64,000 nucleotides of DNA from Crotalaria pallida. Taxonomy: Eukaryota > Streptophyta > Magnoliopsida > Fabales > Fabaceae. Positions 45,907 through 58,160 of this stretch are shown here, piece after piece (within the stretch, counting starts at the first letter, position 1; every line of letters begins with the position of its first letter). Where the stretch lies: contig CM075650.1 in the NCBI GenBank assembly GCA_037953625.1, positions 148,333,206 through 148,397,205 on the forward strand. The letters run 5' to 3'. The translations under genes and the position numbers were made by a program. The notes below the pieces were generated by a model. The model did not search any database and was not told where the DNA came from. It was given only the letters and a program-made list of their open reading frames with translations.

Positions 45907-47757
45907 CCTTTCATTTCTATTATTATCTACCCACTTGTTACTCTTATTGTCTCCTAACTTATTATCTAATTAATCCATCCTCCATTTCTTTGTTACCGTT
46001 CCCTAGATTCTCTTACATCTTCCTATTTGTTATCTAGAATCCGACTCATGCTTAAGACCTTTTTAACTAATTCTCAATTAATCCTTATCTCTATTAACTT
46101 TCCTTTTGCTTAATTCGCATTAACTAACTTCAATTGATTTCCCATAAACTTAAGTTACTTTAACTATCCTCATTTAATTCCAATAAACTAAAGTCCCTTA
46201 TTCTAACATTAATTGATTCTCATAAGCTTAATTCCCTTTTTTATAACCTCAATTGATTCATCAACCCCAAAAATAAGACTATCAATTAACTCACTAATTC
46301 TATGCTAATCATCTGGTGTCCACTTCCAACTACCCTAAGGTTCTATCCTATTATTCTATTTAGTCCAGTGTTTAACTATCCCTCTATCCCAGTTCATCCC
46401 TCTATTTTCACTTATTCTTTTGACACATTTCCTAGGTGGTTCTAACTCACTTTTTAACTATTCCCTTAGCCCAAACAACCCCGACTATTCTATTATCATT
46501 TTATCACGATTTCTTCTCTAGCTTTTACTTAGTTTTATCACTAGCCTAGCATAACTAGTGATTCACTCACATATTTATATTACGCACTATTTCATAAGAA
46601 TAAATAAAACACATACAAGCACATAATATCATAAATGTATTCAATCATTATCATAGTAGGTTCTCTAACCCAACTCTAAATACTTAGTTTCTAACCAAAT
46701 ACAATACCCTAAGGTTTATTATTATCCATACCCATCTACCCTTAGTCATCATTGTACTCTATTTAGAATCCATCCCCTAAGCAAAAGTAATACCACCTTC
46801 TTACCTCAAATGAATAGAGAGAGTGAGAAAGCAAACCATAAACCCTAGCTTCTTTTCCTTGTCCTTATGAACCCTTAAAGCTTGAACCTTCCAAGCTTGG
46901 CTCGCTACCTCAATAGAGCCACTAAGAGATGAGTTGGAACCTTGTCTAATGGAGAGTGTGATGGGAGAAGAGAGTTTTCTTGTACTTGATCTTGAAAGTA
47001 TGGAGGCATGAGAGAGAGTGGTGTTCCATGGTTATGGTGGTTTAGAGAGATAAAGCTCAAGGGTTATGATGATGATGATGGGGTGTGTGGTGGTGGTGGT
47101 GGTGTTGTGATGGTGTTGGTGCTCTTGGACTTAAGGAAGAAGAGAGAATGATGAAGAAGAATGAGTGTGTTTGTATTATGTGATGGGAAATGAATTAAAG
47201 TGAATAAAATTGAATTAGAGTGTGAAGAATGAGTTGTTGGGGTGCAATGGCTTCTTGGGGAAGCTTGAAATTCGTGGCCCCCAAGCTATTATTTTTTTCA
47301 CGTCTGACCATCAAGTAATCGATTACCTCCAGAGGTAATCGATTATCTCCTTAATTCCTTCACTATTTGATTCCTCACAGGAAACAGGTAATCGATTACC
47401 TTCCCCAAGTAATTGATTATTTCCTTAAATTCCCAATTTAGGGTTTCCCACAACAAGCTGGTAATCGATTACTTTGTCTGATTTTTATCCCTTGTACTTT
47501 GAAATGTCATAGTTCCTTCGTTACCCGTCGGATCTTGCTCAAACTTGAAAGCAATCTTAATAAGACTCCCAACTTCGCATCCAACGGTGGAATCTGTGTT
47601 TTATGTTATGAATCTTTTATTCTTAATTTCTTATTATTATATGTTTTATGACTCTAAAACCTCCCTTTAACTCCTATGACTTATTATTATCGTTACTATT
47701 ATTCCAATATTATTATTATTCTAATTATTCTTGTAATTAAAAATTCGGGATGTTACA
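45907..47757 (-). repeat. Tekay-type LTR fragment
   Basis: On the minus strand it begins TGTAACATCCCG at 47757. It reads through four AATCGATTAC motifs (47310-47475), a CT-rich transcribed part and ATTTGAGGTAAG (46800-46811), the same donor-like word found in the Tekay LTRs at 48289 and 55057. No matching end is found on the other side and no target duplication, so the far end (placed near 45907) is approximate and the LTR is probably truncated. Confidence 0.6.
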
Positions 47758-48283
47758 GTTCTTTTAGCTACACATTGAATTTTCTTCATACACTTTTTTT
47801 TAATAAGTCAAAGTTTTATTCCAAGTGAGCATAGAAATATCAAACATACTCTTACACTTTTCAAGTATCATACATATATGATTTATTTAATGCCTATAAG
47901 TATCAATCTCCCCCAAGAGTAATATTATTTTACCTACAACCAAAGCCCTCAGCTATGAATTTCATTGCTGCATTTACATAATGATAATAAAGTAATATAA
48001 CATGACACATACAGGCCCCATCTCCTTTTTGATTCATGTATGTGTACTCCCAGCCCCTTGTTCATATCATTTATAATATGACAACTAACAATGTATATGA
48101 TTAGTTAGCCATTCAAAAGTTAACTTACACATCTTGTGAAGTCTTCCTTTTATCCATGACCATGATTTGAATTTAATTTTATTTGAAACCTCATTAATTG
48201 TTGCTTTCCATTGTTAAATGGCACTTCATTCATGCAAAGCCAAAGAACACCACACACAGCCACCAAGGGTGTTCATAAAGACT
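47758..48283. other. AT-rich spacer, nothing recognised
   Basis: No ORF or repeat with supported ends before the target duplication of the next element. Confidence 0.4.
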
Positions 48284-48288
48284 GGTTC

Positions 48289-50436
48289 TGTAACATCCTG
48301 AAAATTAATACTTAATAACTTTAGATATTATATATATATAGTGTATAAATATTTATTTTAGGGTAGGATTAAGCCTTAGAAATCGTATAAGGGTAGTGAG
48401 GTAATAGGAAGCATGGCCCGACCTAGTATGTAGGTATAGGACCTCGGACCGATCCCGACCGAGCTAAATAGGTTCACACGCGGAACCTGTATCAAGCTCG
48501 AATCAGCCGAACTCAGAGCACCTCACAGTATCATCCTAGAAGGAAGCTCGGGCTGCTGCTGTCCCTACATACCGAGCCGACGTATCCGAGCCAACTTATC
48601 CTAGCCGACACGTCCTAGCTCCTCCGTGCCAGCTCATGTTGAGCTGTTGGCCCTTTGGGATTCGTACCATCCGTACTATGTACTATTCTTCACTTTATGT
48701 CACTATCATTGCTTTATGTCCCTTTCAAGTCACTATTCATGGCTTCCTCTAGAAGCCAATGAATCCTAGCCACATGTTTTGACTTCTCATGGAAGCCTCC
48801 ATTGAGAGTCACACAAATATTCCCCCCTAAATGAATAAAAGAAAATCCCAACACATAACACAACACTTTTCACTTTTCTCATTCTTCTTCTCCCTACGTC
48901 CCTCTCTCTTTTTCTCTCTGGAATTCCAGCAACCAAACCCCAACCCACTTTCTTCCTCTCTCTCTTCCACCAACCGGAGAACCCTCCTCCCCGCCGTCTT
49001 CTCTTCCCGTCCCGGAGTCCCTGGACCGTCGTGGAGCTAGTGTGCAGTTTGGAGGAACTCGTGGCAGCTTGGAGGAAAGGATTCAAGGGGTGTTAAGCTC
49101 AAGAGGTCAAGCATCAAGGAAGTCATTCTCAAACTCTCAATTCTTATCTCTCACGGTTTGAGGTAAGGAGTGAGTGTTGTGCCGAGCTAAAAAATGATTA
49201 AAAAGATAAGTTAAAGAGATGTTGAGCCGAGAGAGGCCGAGCTAAATGAATGGTTAAAAAGGTAAGAGGAATTAAAGAGAAATGGTTGTGTGATCGGGTC
49301 ATAGCAGACGCGTACCGGGTGCGTGCATTGATCGCGTCAGACGCATACTGGGTATGTGCAGCTGTAAGACGGGTACTGAGTACTCGCAGTTATGATTCAC
49401 ACAAAGTTCCGAGCACGGAATCGGTGGGATGTGTTCCTGGTCATAGCAGACGCGTACTGGGTGCGTGCATTGATCGCGTAAGTCGCCGAGATGCGCCGCT
49501 GTAAGACGAGTACTGGGTGCTCGCAGTTATGGACACTCCTAACTCCATAGAATGATCGGCGGTAGTGCTCCTGGTCATAGAAGACGCGTACTGGGTGCGT
49601 GCATTGATCGCGTCAGACGCATACCGGGTATGTGCAGCTGTAAGACGGGTACTGGGTACTCGCAGTTATGGACACTCCGATATCCGACTTTAAATGGTGT
49701 AAGACATGCACTGGGTGTATGCATTCGAGAAGAGTAAAAGATTGTAAACTATGTGAAAATGGAATGATGAGTAATGAGTCCAGGATAGGGATGGTTTACC
49801 GAGGTAAGAGGATAGTGGCCGAGATGTCGAGTGTAAGATTTAAGGAAAGAGTATAAAGGAATTGGTAGGTTGTGCCAAGGTATAGCTAATAGGTAATGGA
49901 CAAACTGAGTAACGATGTGAGCCGAGCTAATTTATGTTGTACGATGTGAACTGAGCTAAAGGATGATGTATGCATGTGGTTTGATTACTTGTTATTATAT
50001 GCTAACTGTCTACTTGTGTTTGGCTTGGTAGTTCGGTATGACATTTTAGAAACTACTTATTTAAGTTCTGTGTAATGCTCACCTCCTTACCATTTTTCAG
50101 GTACTGAGCTCGAGCAGACGCAGTCCCCGGCCGAGCAGGTTCACTCTCCCTCACAGGGAGAGTAAGTCATTTAGAGTCGGATAGCTGATGGGGTCTCGGC
50201 CAGTTGGGCCGAGCTAAAACACTGATTTGTATTTTGAATGACCGAACTGAATGTACTTAAACTTATACTTTATGTATTTGATGTGTTTAAGTCTTCCGCT
50301 TTATTAACTCTGATGTATTTTTGTATTAATGGAAGGAACAATTATTTGGGTAATTTATTATATTCGTTTCCTTTAAAGGAAATTTTAAATCCTAATTTTG
50401 GGGTATTTAAGGGTAATTATTGTTTAGGGTGTTAGA
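48289..50436 (+). repeat. 5' LTR of Tekay-type element
   Basis: It ends GTTAGA instead of GTTACA, one change at the terminal dinucleotide. Relative to the 3' LTR it lacks about 415 bases after position 49174. Donor-like TTTGAG-GTAAGG at 49157-49168, a hairpin array at 49305-49725 and acceptor-like CATTTTTCAG ending at 50100 are all within it. Confidence 0.9.
49305..49725. repeat. Hairpin array in 5' LTR of Tekay-type element
   Basis: About nine short inverted repeats around TGG, for example GCATAC-TGG-GTATGT and GAGTAC-TGG-GTGCTC, in larger degenerate units that include GACGCGTAC..TGATCGCGT. The same array occupies 56480-56900 in the 3' LTR. Confidence 0.8.
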
Positions 50437-50440
50437 TTTT

Positions 50441-50452
50441 TGGTATCAGAGC
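50441..50452 (+). other. Primer binding site, tRNA-iMet
   Basis: TGGTATCAGAGC, a 12-base match to the complement of initiator tRNA-Met, four bases after the 5' LTR. Confidence 0.9.
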
Positions 50453-50569
50453 AGTTTCTCCTCGGCCTATTGGAGTTGCAAGGGACTCCAGTGGTTACTC
50501 ACCAAGAGAGTGACAAATAAGTAAAGTCTAGAAGTCTAAGTTAGACAATAGAGCTTATAGAAGTATATG

Positions 50570-50570
50570 T

Positions 50571-50605
<35 letters not shown>
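50570..50605. repeat. AT microsatellite in the leader
   Basis: About 17 TA units between primer site and the gag start. Confidence 0.9.
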
Positions 50606-50607
<2 letters not shown>

Positions 50608-50649
50608 CTTTTCGGTGGTTAATTGGCTTTCTCTCCATGACCGAACAGC

Positions 50650-53600
50650 ATGGCTGGGAGAAGAGCCGATAACGACCGAATTACTGCTGTGTTGGAAACT
50701 CTGGTTCAACTACAGCAGAACCAAGCTGAGAACCTCGCTCAGAACATCTCCGCAGCCGCAGCAGCTGCAACTGCAGCCCTTCAGCCTCAACCTCCGGCTC
50801 CGGTCGAGATCGACTGGATGAGCCGATTTCGGAAGAACGAACCACCTCGGTTTGAAGGGGGTTATAATCCAGATGGAGTTCAGAGATGGCTCCAGGACAT
50901 TGAGAAGATTTTCCGATCTCTGCAACCGCCCTATGACTACAGGGTGAGGTTGGCCGAGTTTGTGCTGGCTAGTGAAGCCGAGCACTGGTGGGAGCAGCAG
51001 AGCCGTGGACTGGAAGCGGCTAATGAAGCCATTACTTGGGATTTGTTCCGAGCTCGATTCCTCGGAAAGTACTTTCCCGAGGATGTCAGGAGAGAGAAGG
51101 AGCTCGCTTTTCTCAAGCTGGAACAAAGGAACTTGAGTGTCGGGGAATATGTCGCTCAGTTCGAGGATTTGATCCGTTATTCTGGAAGCTACCGAGATGC
51201 CGATGAGCGTACTAAGTGCATCAAGTTTGAGTCTGGTCTCCGTGATGATATTCGGCTCGCTTTCGAATATCAGAATGTGGCCAATCTCTCGCAGTTGGTG
51301 AACATGGCTAGCACCTATGAGAAGGGGCTCAAGAGGAAAGCCGACGGAAAGCGGAGCAGGTCGACACAAAAAGCAGTGGGTCCAATCCGAGGAAAAGGAG
51401 CTGTTCAGAGATTTGCTCCCTATGTGAATCCGAGCTCAAGAGTGTCAACGACTCCGAGGAGCGGTGGTCAGATGGTGGTTGTTCCTGGCCCCTATCCGAT
51501 ATGCCAACACTGCGGAAGGCAGCACAGGGGAGAATGCTGGAGTCTGGACCCGAGCAGGGCAAGAGGATCCTGTTTTCGCTGTGGCAAGCCTGGTCATTTT
51601 GCAGCTCGGTGTACCGAGAACATTGTGAAAGAAGAGGTCAATGTGACCAAGGCTCATCAGACTGGTGTCAACCGACCGATGCAGAGAGGCAAGGTTTACA
51701 CTATGGATGGTGAAGAGGTGACCGATGCCGACGAGCTGATCCAAGGTACTTGTCAAGTAAACCGTATTCCATGTGCCGTGTTATTTGATTGTGGAGCCAC
51801 ACATTCTTTCATTTCCTTTGACTGTATGAAAAAGCTAAAACTATCCCCAGTAGAAATGCCTTACAAACTATCCATTTCTACCCCGACCAATTCTTCTGTA
51901 ATCACTTCTAAAATGTGTCTAGAGTGTCTTATCCAAGTATTAGGCAGAGAGTTTAAAGTCAATTTGATTTGCCTACCCCTAACAAAACTAGATATTATCC
52001 TCGGCATGGACTGGATGTCCCAACACCATGTCCTGCTCGATTGCCGAGAAAAGACCGTAATCTTTAGTGGCCCTTCTGTTGCGAAGCTAGAGTCAACAGA
52101 GGAACCCACCTTAGACCGAATTCCTGTAGTCGGAGAATTCCCTGAGGTTTTCTCGGACGAAATTCCTGGCTTACCGCCGAGAAGAGAAGTAGAGTTCAGT
52201 ATAGACCTCGTCCCGGGAACTGGCCCAATTTCAATTGCTCCGTACAGAATGACACCTCCCGAGCTAGAAGAGCTTAAGAAGCAACTGGAAGAACTTTTGG
52301 CCAAAAAGCTAATCCGACCAAGCGTATCACCTTGGAGAGCTCCGATTTTGTTTGTTAAAAAGAAAGATGGTAGCCTCAGAATGTGCACCGATTATCGGAA
52401 GCTCAACGCGGTAACGGTGAAGAACAAATATCCCCTCCCTCGGATTGACGACTTATTGGACCAACTCAAGGGAGCGTCGGTGTTCTCAAAGATAGACCTC
52501 CGATCTGGATACCACCAGATCCGAGTCCGAGAAGAAGACATTCCGAAGACAGCCTTCAGGACGAGGTATGGGCATTTTGAGTATGTGGTTATGCCCTTCG
52601 GACTTACCAACGCCCCTGCCATCTTCATGGACTACATGAATAGAATCTTCCGACCCTATCTGGACTCGTTTGTGATAGTCTTCATTGACGACATCCTCAT
52701 CTACTCTCGGAGTCCGAGTGAACATGAGCAGCACTTGAGGACGGTGTTGCAGGTTTTGAAGGACAAGGCACTCTACGCCAAGCTTTCTAAGTGCAGTTTT
52801 TGGCTCAAAGAGGTTCATTTCCTTGGACATGTGATATCCTAGCACGGTGTAGCAGTTGATCCCTCCAAGGTGGAAGCGGTACTTAAGTGGGAGAGACCCA
52901 ACTCGGTAACCGAGATCAGGAGTTTCCTCGGTCTTGCAGGGTACTACAGGAGATTCATTGAAGGATTTTCTAAACTGGCTCTACCGTTGACTTCGTTAAC
53001 CAGGAAGGATGCACCTTACCAGTGGTCCGACGTGTGCAAGCAGAGTTTCCAAGAGCTAAAGAAAAGGTTGACGAGCTCGCCTGTGTTGATTTTGCTCGAT
53101 CCGACCAAAGCCTTTGACGTATTTTGTGACGCCTCGAAGCAGGGTCTCGGCTGTGTGTTAATGCAGCAGGGAAAAGTGGTGGCTTATGCCTCTCGGCAAC
53201 TTCGGCAACACGAGCAGAATTACCCCACGCATGATCTCGAATTGGCAGCTGTGGTGTTCGCCCTTAAGATTTGGAGACACTACCTGTATGGCACGAAGTT
53301 TGAAGTGTTCAGTGACCACAAGAGTCTCGGCTACCTGTTCGACCAGAAGGAGTTGAACATTAGGCAGCGCAGATGGGTAGAATTCTTGAAAGATTACAAT
53401 TTCAACCTGCACTATCATCCTGGGAAAGCCAACGTTGTGGCCGACGCGCTGAGCAGGAAGAGTCTTCATCTGAGCAACAAGATGGTCCAAGAGATGCAGT
53501 TGATGCAGGAGTTTAGCGATCTTAACCTCGACATACAGAAGAAGGAAAACAGTGTTGTAATGGAAATGCTGCAAGTAACCAATGATTTTGTGGGTTTCAT

Positions 53601-55020
53601 CAAGGACAGACAGGCTGCCGACCTAGAACTCCAGAAGCTACTAGAAAGAGCAGGAGACAAGGATGAACCCGACTTCACTAAAGGACCCGATGGTCTCGTA
53701 CGATTTCGGGGCCGAGTTTGCATTCCTATGGACTTTGAAGTCCGAAGAGAGTTAATGGAAGAAGCCCACAAGACGAAGATGAGTCTTCATCCAGATGCCA
53801 CAAAGATGTACCAGGATCTGAAGAGGTTATTTTGGTGGCCGAAGTTGAAGACCGACGTGGCAGATTATGTGTCTCGGTGTTTGACATGCCAGAAGGACAA
53901 GATCGAGCATCAGAAACCAGGAGGATTACTCAGATCTTTGGAGATTCCACAATGGAAGTGGGACAGCATTTCGATGGACTTTGTGTCGGGTCTACCAAGG
54001 ACGAGATCAGGACAGGAAGCCATTTGGGTTGTGGTGGACCGACTTACAAAGTGTGCCCATTTCCTGCCGATCAGCATGAAGTACAGATTGGAGAAGCTGA
54101 CGCAACTGTACATAAAGGACATTGTCAGACTTCATGGTGTTCCGAGCAGTATCGTTTCGGACCGAGATCCTCATTTCTTATCCCGATTTTGGCAGAGTTT
54201 GCAGCAAGCCATGGGTACAAAGTTGAGGTTTAGCACGGCATATCATCCTCAGACCGATGGACAATCCGAGCGCACCATTCAGACTCTTGAGGACTTGCTG
54301 AGGACATGTGTGCTCGAACAGTCGGAAAGTTGGGAAGCACTTCTGCCCTTGGTCGAATTTACCTACAACAACAGTTTCCATTCAAGTATCGAAATGGCTC
54401 CCTTCGAAGCATTGTATGGTCGGAAATGTCGGACGCTTCTATGCTGGTTCCAGATAGGAGAAAACTTGTTGATTGGTCCTGACATTGTGCATGAGACAAC
54501 CGAGAAGATCCGAATGATACAAGGAAAGATGAAAGCAGCTCAGGATCGACAAAAGAGCTATGCCGACAAGAGAAGGAAACCCTTGAACTTCATTGAGGGA
54601 GATCATGTATTCTTGCGGGTATCCCCTGTAACCGGTATCGGCCGAGCTATCAAATCAAAGAAGTTGACCCCTCGGTTTGTCGGACCATATCAGATATCGG
54701 AGAAGGTCGGACCAGTAGCTTACAGAATTGCTCTACCTCTGCACTTGTCTAAGCTCCATGATGTGTTCCATGTCTCGCAACTTAGGAGGTACATTCATGA
54801 CCCCTCGCATGTGATAGCAGTGCACGAGCTGCCGCTAAAGGACAACCTGACTTTCGAAGTTCTTCCAGTCCGAGTTGAGGACAAACAAGTAAGACGACTC
54901 AGAGGAAAGGAAATCTCCTTGGTCAAGGTCGTCTGGAATCGGAATGATGTGGAGGAAGCTACTTGGGAACTCGAGGAGAAGATGAAGCAGTCATATCCGC
55001 AACTGTTCAATGCCGACTAA
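50650..55020 (+). CDS. Tekay-type gag-pol with chromodomain, one in-frame stop
   Basis: One frame of 1457 codons, starting MAGRRADNDRITAVLETLVQ. Order with approximate residues: capsid 55-225; CCHC knuckle CFRCGKPGHFAARC at 308-321, preceded by a CQHC segment; protease DCGATHSF at 380; RT with RMCTDYRKLN at 577 and catalytic FIDD at 678; RNase H from FDVFCDAS at about 820 to VVADALSRK; integrase with an H-H-C-C finger (about 1040-1085) and catalytic D (SMDFVSG, about 1110), D (SDRDPHF, about 1171) and E (GQSERT, about 1207), with 35 residues between the last two; chromodomain (KEISLVKVVW..EEATWELE) at about 1400-1455, which would target heterochromatin. The only break is TAG at 52840-52842, between FLGHVIS and HGVAVD, where relatives have Gln. 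A CAG to TAG change explains it. Confidence 0.92.
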
Positions 55021-55042
55021 ATTTCGAGGACGAAATTCCTGT

Positions 55043-55056
55043 AAGTGGGAGACGAA
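55043..55056 (+). other. 3' polypurine tract of Tekay-type element
   Basis: AAGTGGGAGACGAA lies immediately before the TGTAACATCC start of the 3' LTR. Confidence 0.75.
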
Positions 55057-57611
55057 TGTAACATCCTGAAAATTAATACTTAATAACTTTAGATATATAT
55101 ATATATATAGTGTATAAATATTTATTTAAGGGTAGGATTAAGCCTTAGAAATCGTATAAGGGTAGTAAGGTATTAGGAAGCATGGACCGACCTAGTATGT
55201 AGGTATAGGACCTCGGACCGATCCCGACCGAGCTAAATAGGTTCACACGCGGAACCTGTGTCAAGCTCGGATCAGCCGACCTCAGAGCACCTCACAGTAT
55301 CATCCTAGAAGGAAGCTCATACTGCTGCTGTCCCTACATACCGAGCCAACGTATCCTAGCCGACACGTCCTGGCTCTTCCGTGCCAGCTCATGTTGAGTT
55401 GTTGGCCCTTTGGGATTCGTACCATCCATACTATGTATTATTCTTCACTTTATGTCACTATCATTGCTTTATGTCCCTTTCAAGTCACTATTCATGGCTT
55501 CCTCTAGAAGCCAATGAATCCTAGCCACATGTTTTGACTTCTCATGGAAGCCTCCAATGAGAGCCACACAAATATTCCCCCCTAAATGAATAAAAGAAAA
55601 TCCCAACACATAACACAACACTTTTCACTTTTCTCATTCTTCTTCTCCCTACGTCCCTCTCTCTTTTTCTCTCTGGAATTCCAGCAACCAAACCCCAACC
55701 CACTTTCTTCCTCCCTCTCTTCCACCAACCGGAGAACCCTCCTCCCCGCCGTCTTCTCTTCCCGTCCCGGAGTCCCTGGACCGTCGTGGAGCTAGTGTGC
55801 AGTTTGGAGGAACTCGTGGCAGCTTGGAGGAAAGGATTCAAGGGGTGTTAAGCTCAAGAGGTCAAGCATCAAGGAAGCCATTCTCAAACTCTCAATTCTT
55901 ATCTCTCACGGTTTGAGGTAAGGAGTGAGTGTTACCTCTACTTGAGTTTGGGTTTCTAGGGTGTTCATAAAGGGTACTAAGAGTGGGTGTAGATTAGGGA
56001 ATGGAATAAGATAATATGAGAAAGGAAAGGTAAAAAGGGTAAATGGAACTAATAAATGAACTAGACACATGAGTTTGAAGTAGGGAGGAATATTGTTGTA
56101 TGTTATATGTTGGTATTTACATGATGGATTGGTTGAATGCTTTTATTCTTATGATTGTTGTTGTATAAGTGTTTATGAACTTTGTGTATAGTTGTTTATG
56201 AGCTTGATAATTATTGCTTATATCTGTGGCCGAACTGAGAGAGGTTGAGAATGGGTATGAGAAAATGGTAAATATGGAAAGTAGGAGAGATAGAGTAATA
56301 AGTCAGACAACGAGAAAGGTTAGTGGATAGGATAAGAGGAGTTGAGCCGAGAGAGGCCGAGCTAAAAGATGATTAAAAAGATAAGTTAAAGAGATGTTGA
56401 GCCGAGAGAGGCCGTGCTAAATGAATGGTTAAAAAGGTAAGAGGAATTAAAGAGAAATGGTTGCGTGATCGGGTCATAGCAGACGCGTACCGGGTGCGTG
56501 CATTGATCGCGTCAGACGCATACTGGGTATGTGCAGCTGTAAGACGGGTACTGGGTACTCGCAGTTATGATTCACACAAGGTTCCGAGCACGGAATCGGT
56601 GGGATGTGTTCCTGGTCATAGCAGACACGTACTGGGTGCGTGCATTGATCGCGTAAGTCGCCGAGATGCGCCGCTGTAAGACGAGTACTGGGTGCTCGCA
56701 GTTATGGACACTCCTAACTCCATAGAATGATCGACGGTAGTGCTCCTGGTCATAGAAGACGCGTACTGGGTGCATGCATTGATCGCGTCAGACGCATACC
56801 AGGTATGTGCAGCTGTAAGACGGGTACTGGGTACTCGCAGTTATGGACACTCCGATATCCGACTTTAAATGGTGTAAGACATGCACTGGGTGTATGCATC
56901 CGAGAAGAGTAAAAGATTGTAAACTATGTGAAAATGGAATGATGAGTAATGAGTCCGGGATAGGGATGGTTTACCGAGGTAAGAGGATAGTGGCCGAGAT
57001 GTCGAGTGTAAGATTTAAGGAAAGAGTATAAGGGAAATTGGTAGGTTGTGCCGAGGTATAGCTAATAGGTAATGGACAAACTGAGTAACGATGTGAGCCG
57101 AGCTACTTTATGTTGTACGATGTGAACCGAGCTAAAGGATGATGTATGCATGTGGTTTGATTACTTGTTATTATATGCTAACTGTCTACTTGTGTTTGGC
57201 TTGGTAGTTCGGTATGGCTTTTAGAAACTACTTTTTTAAGTTCTGTGTAATGCTCACTTCCTTACCATTTTTCAGGTACTGAGCCCGAGCAGACGCAGTC
57301 CCCGGCCAAGCAGGTTCACTCTCCCTCACAGGGAGAGTAAGTCATTTAGAGTCGGATAGCTGATGGGGTCTCGGCCAGTTGGGCCGAGCTAAAACACTGA
57401 TTTGTATTTTGAATGACCGAACTGAATGTACTTAAACTTATACTTTATGTATTTGATGTGTCTAAGTCTTCCGCTTTATTAACTCTGATGTATTTTTGTA
57501 TTAATGGAAGGAACAATTATTTTGGTAATTTATTATATTCGTTTCCTTTAAAGGAAATTTTAAATCCTAATTTTGGGGTATTTAAGGGTAATTATTGTTT
57601 AGGGTGTTACA
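55057..57611 (+). repeat. 3' LTR of Tekay-type element (longer form)
   Basis: It matches the 5' LTR but carries about 415 extra bases at about 55933-56345, ending in a GAGTTGAGCCGAGAGAGGCC unit that is repeated just downstream (56341 and 56397). The donor-like GT is at 55918 and the acceptor-like AG at 57275. Terminal CA is intact. Confidence 0.9.
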
Positions 57612-57636
57612 GGTTCCATGAATCAAACTAGATCCA

Positions 57637-58153
57637 GACTATTAAAAATCCATTTTTTAGGACCTTTGCTTTTTGGCCCCCACCGTTTACTCTTGACCTC
57701 CATTCGTGTTTATTATGGACGAAGCTGCCCTTATTTTACCGACTTTAACAAGGCGAAAAATCATTTCCAATTTAAACAAGGCGGAAACAAATATTAATAT
57801 TTCTTCGCTTACAAAGAGGCGGAAACAAACTTATCCATTTTTCCGACTTATACTAGTCGGCAAAAAAGTTTATAACTGACTAGCAGCAGTCGGAAAAAAG
57901 TATTGGTTTCCAACTGCTGGTAGTCGGCTATAAACTTTTTTGCCGATTAGTATAAGTCGAAAAATGTATAAATTTGTTTCCGCCTCTTTGTAAGCGAAGA
58001 AATATTAATATTTGTTTCCGCCTTGTTTAAATCGGAAATGATTTTCCGCCTTGTTAAAGTCAGTAAAATAAGGGCAGCTTCGTCCATAATAAACACGAAT
58101 GGAGGTCAAGAGTAAACGGTGGGGGCCAAAAATAAAGATTTTTTTTAGTACTC
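57637..58153. mobile_element. CCGCC-type foldback element, near-perfect palindrome, 517 bp
   Basis: The arms are almost mirror images: TTTTTGGCCCCCACCGTTTA on the left is repeated inverted on the right at about 58110-58133, and pairing continues to the centre near 57900. TTCCGCC/GGCGGAA words recur. A duplication of at least seven bases, AGATCCA, lies at 57630-57636 and 58154-58160. The strong symmetry suggests a recent origin or conversion between arms. Confidence 0.8.
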
Positions 58154-58160
58154 AGATCCA

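Larger units (their letters stand above)
48289..57611 (+). mobile_element. Complete Tekay-type Ty3/gypsy chromovirus, 9.3 kb
   Basis: Two LTRs (2148 and 2555 bp) share the same start, TGTAACATCCTG, and end at GGGTGTTAGA/GGGTGTTACA. The perfect 5-bp duplication GGTTC lies at 48284-48288 and 57612-57616. A tRNA-iMet primer site, an almost fully open gag-pol with a C-terminal chromodomain, and a polypurine tract are in place. Reading the first 750 bases of the LTRs side by side I see roughly 2 percent difference, so this is one of the youngest insertions here. Apart from one stop codon it has everything an autonomous element needs. Confidence 0.93.

Noticed and set aside
48787..49086. 99-codon minus-strand ORF, also present at 55542-55841
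   Set aside because: It is conserved only because both copies lie in the two LTRs of one element; CT-rich leader sequence explains the Arg/Lys-rich composition.
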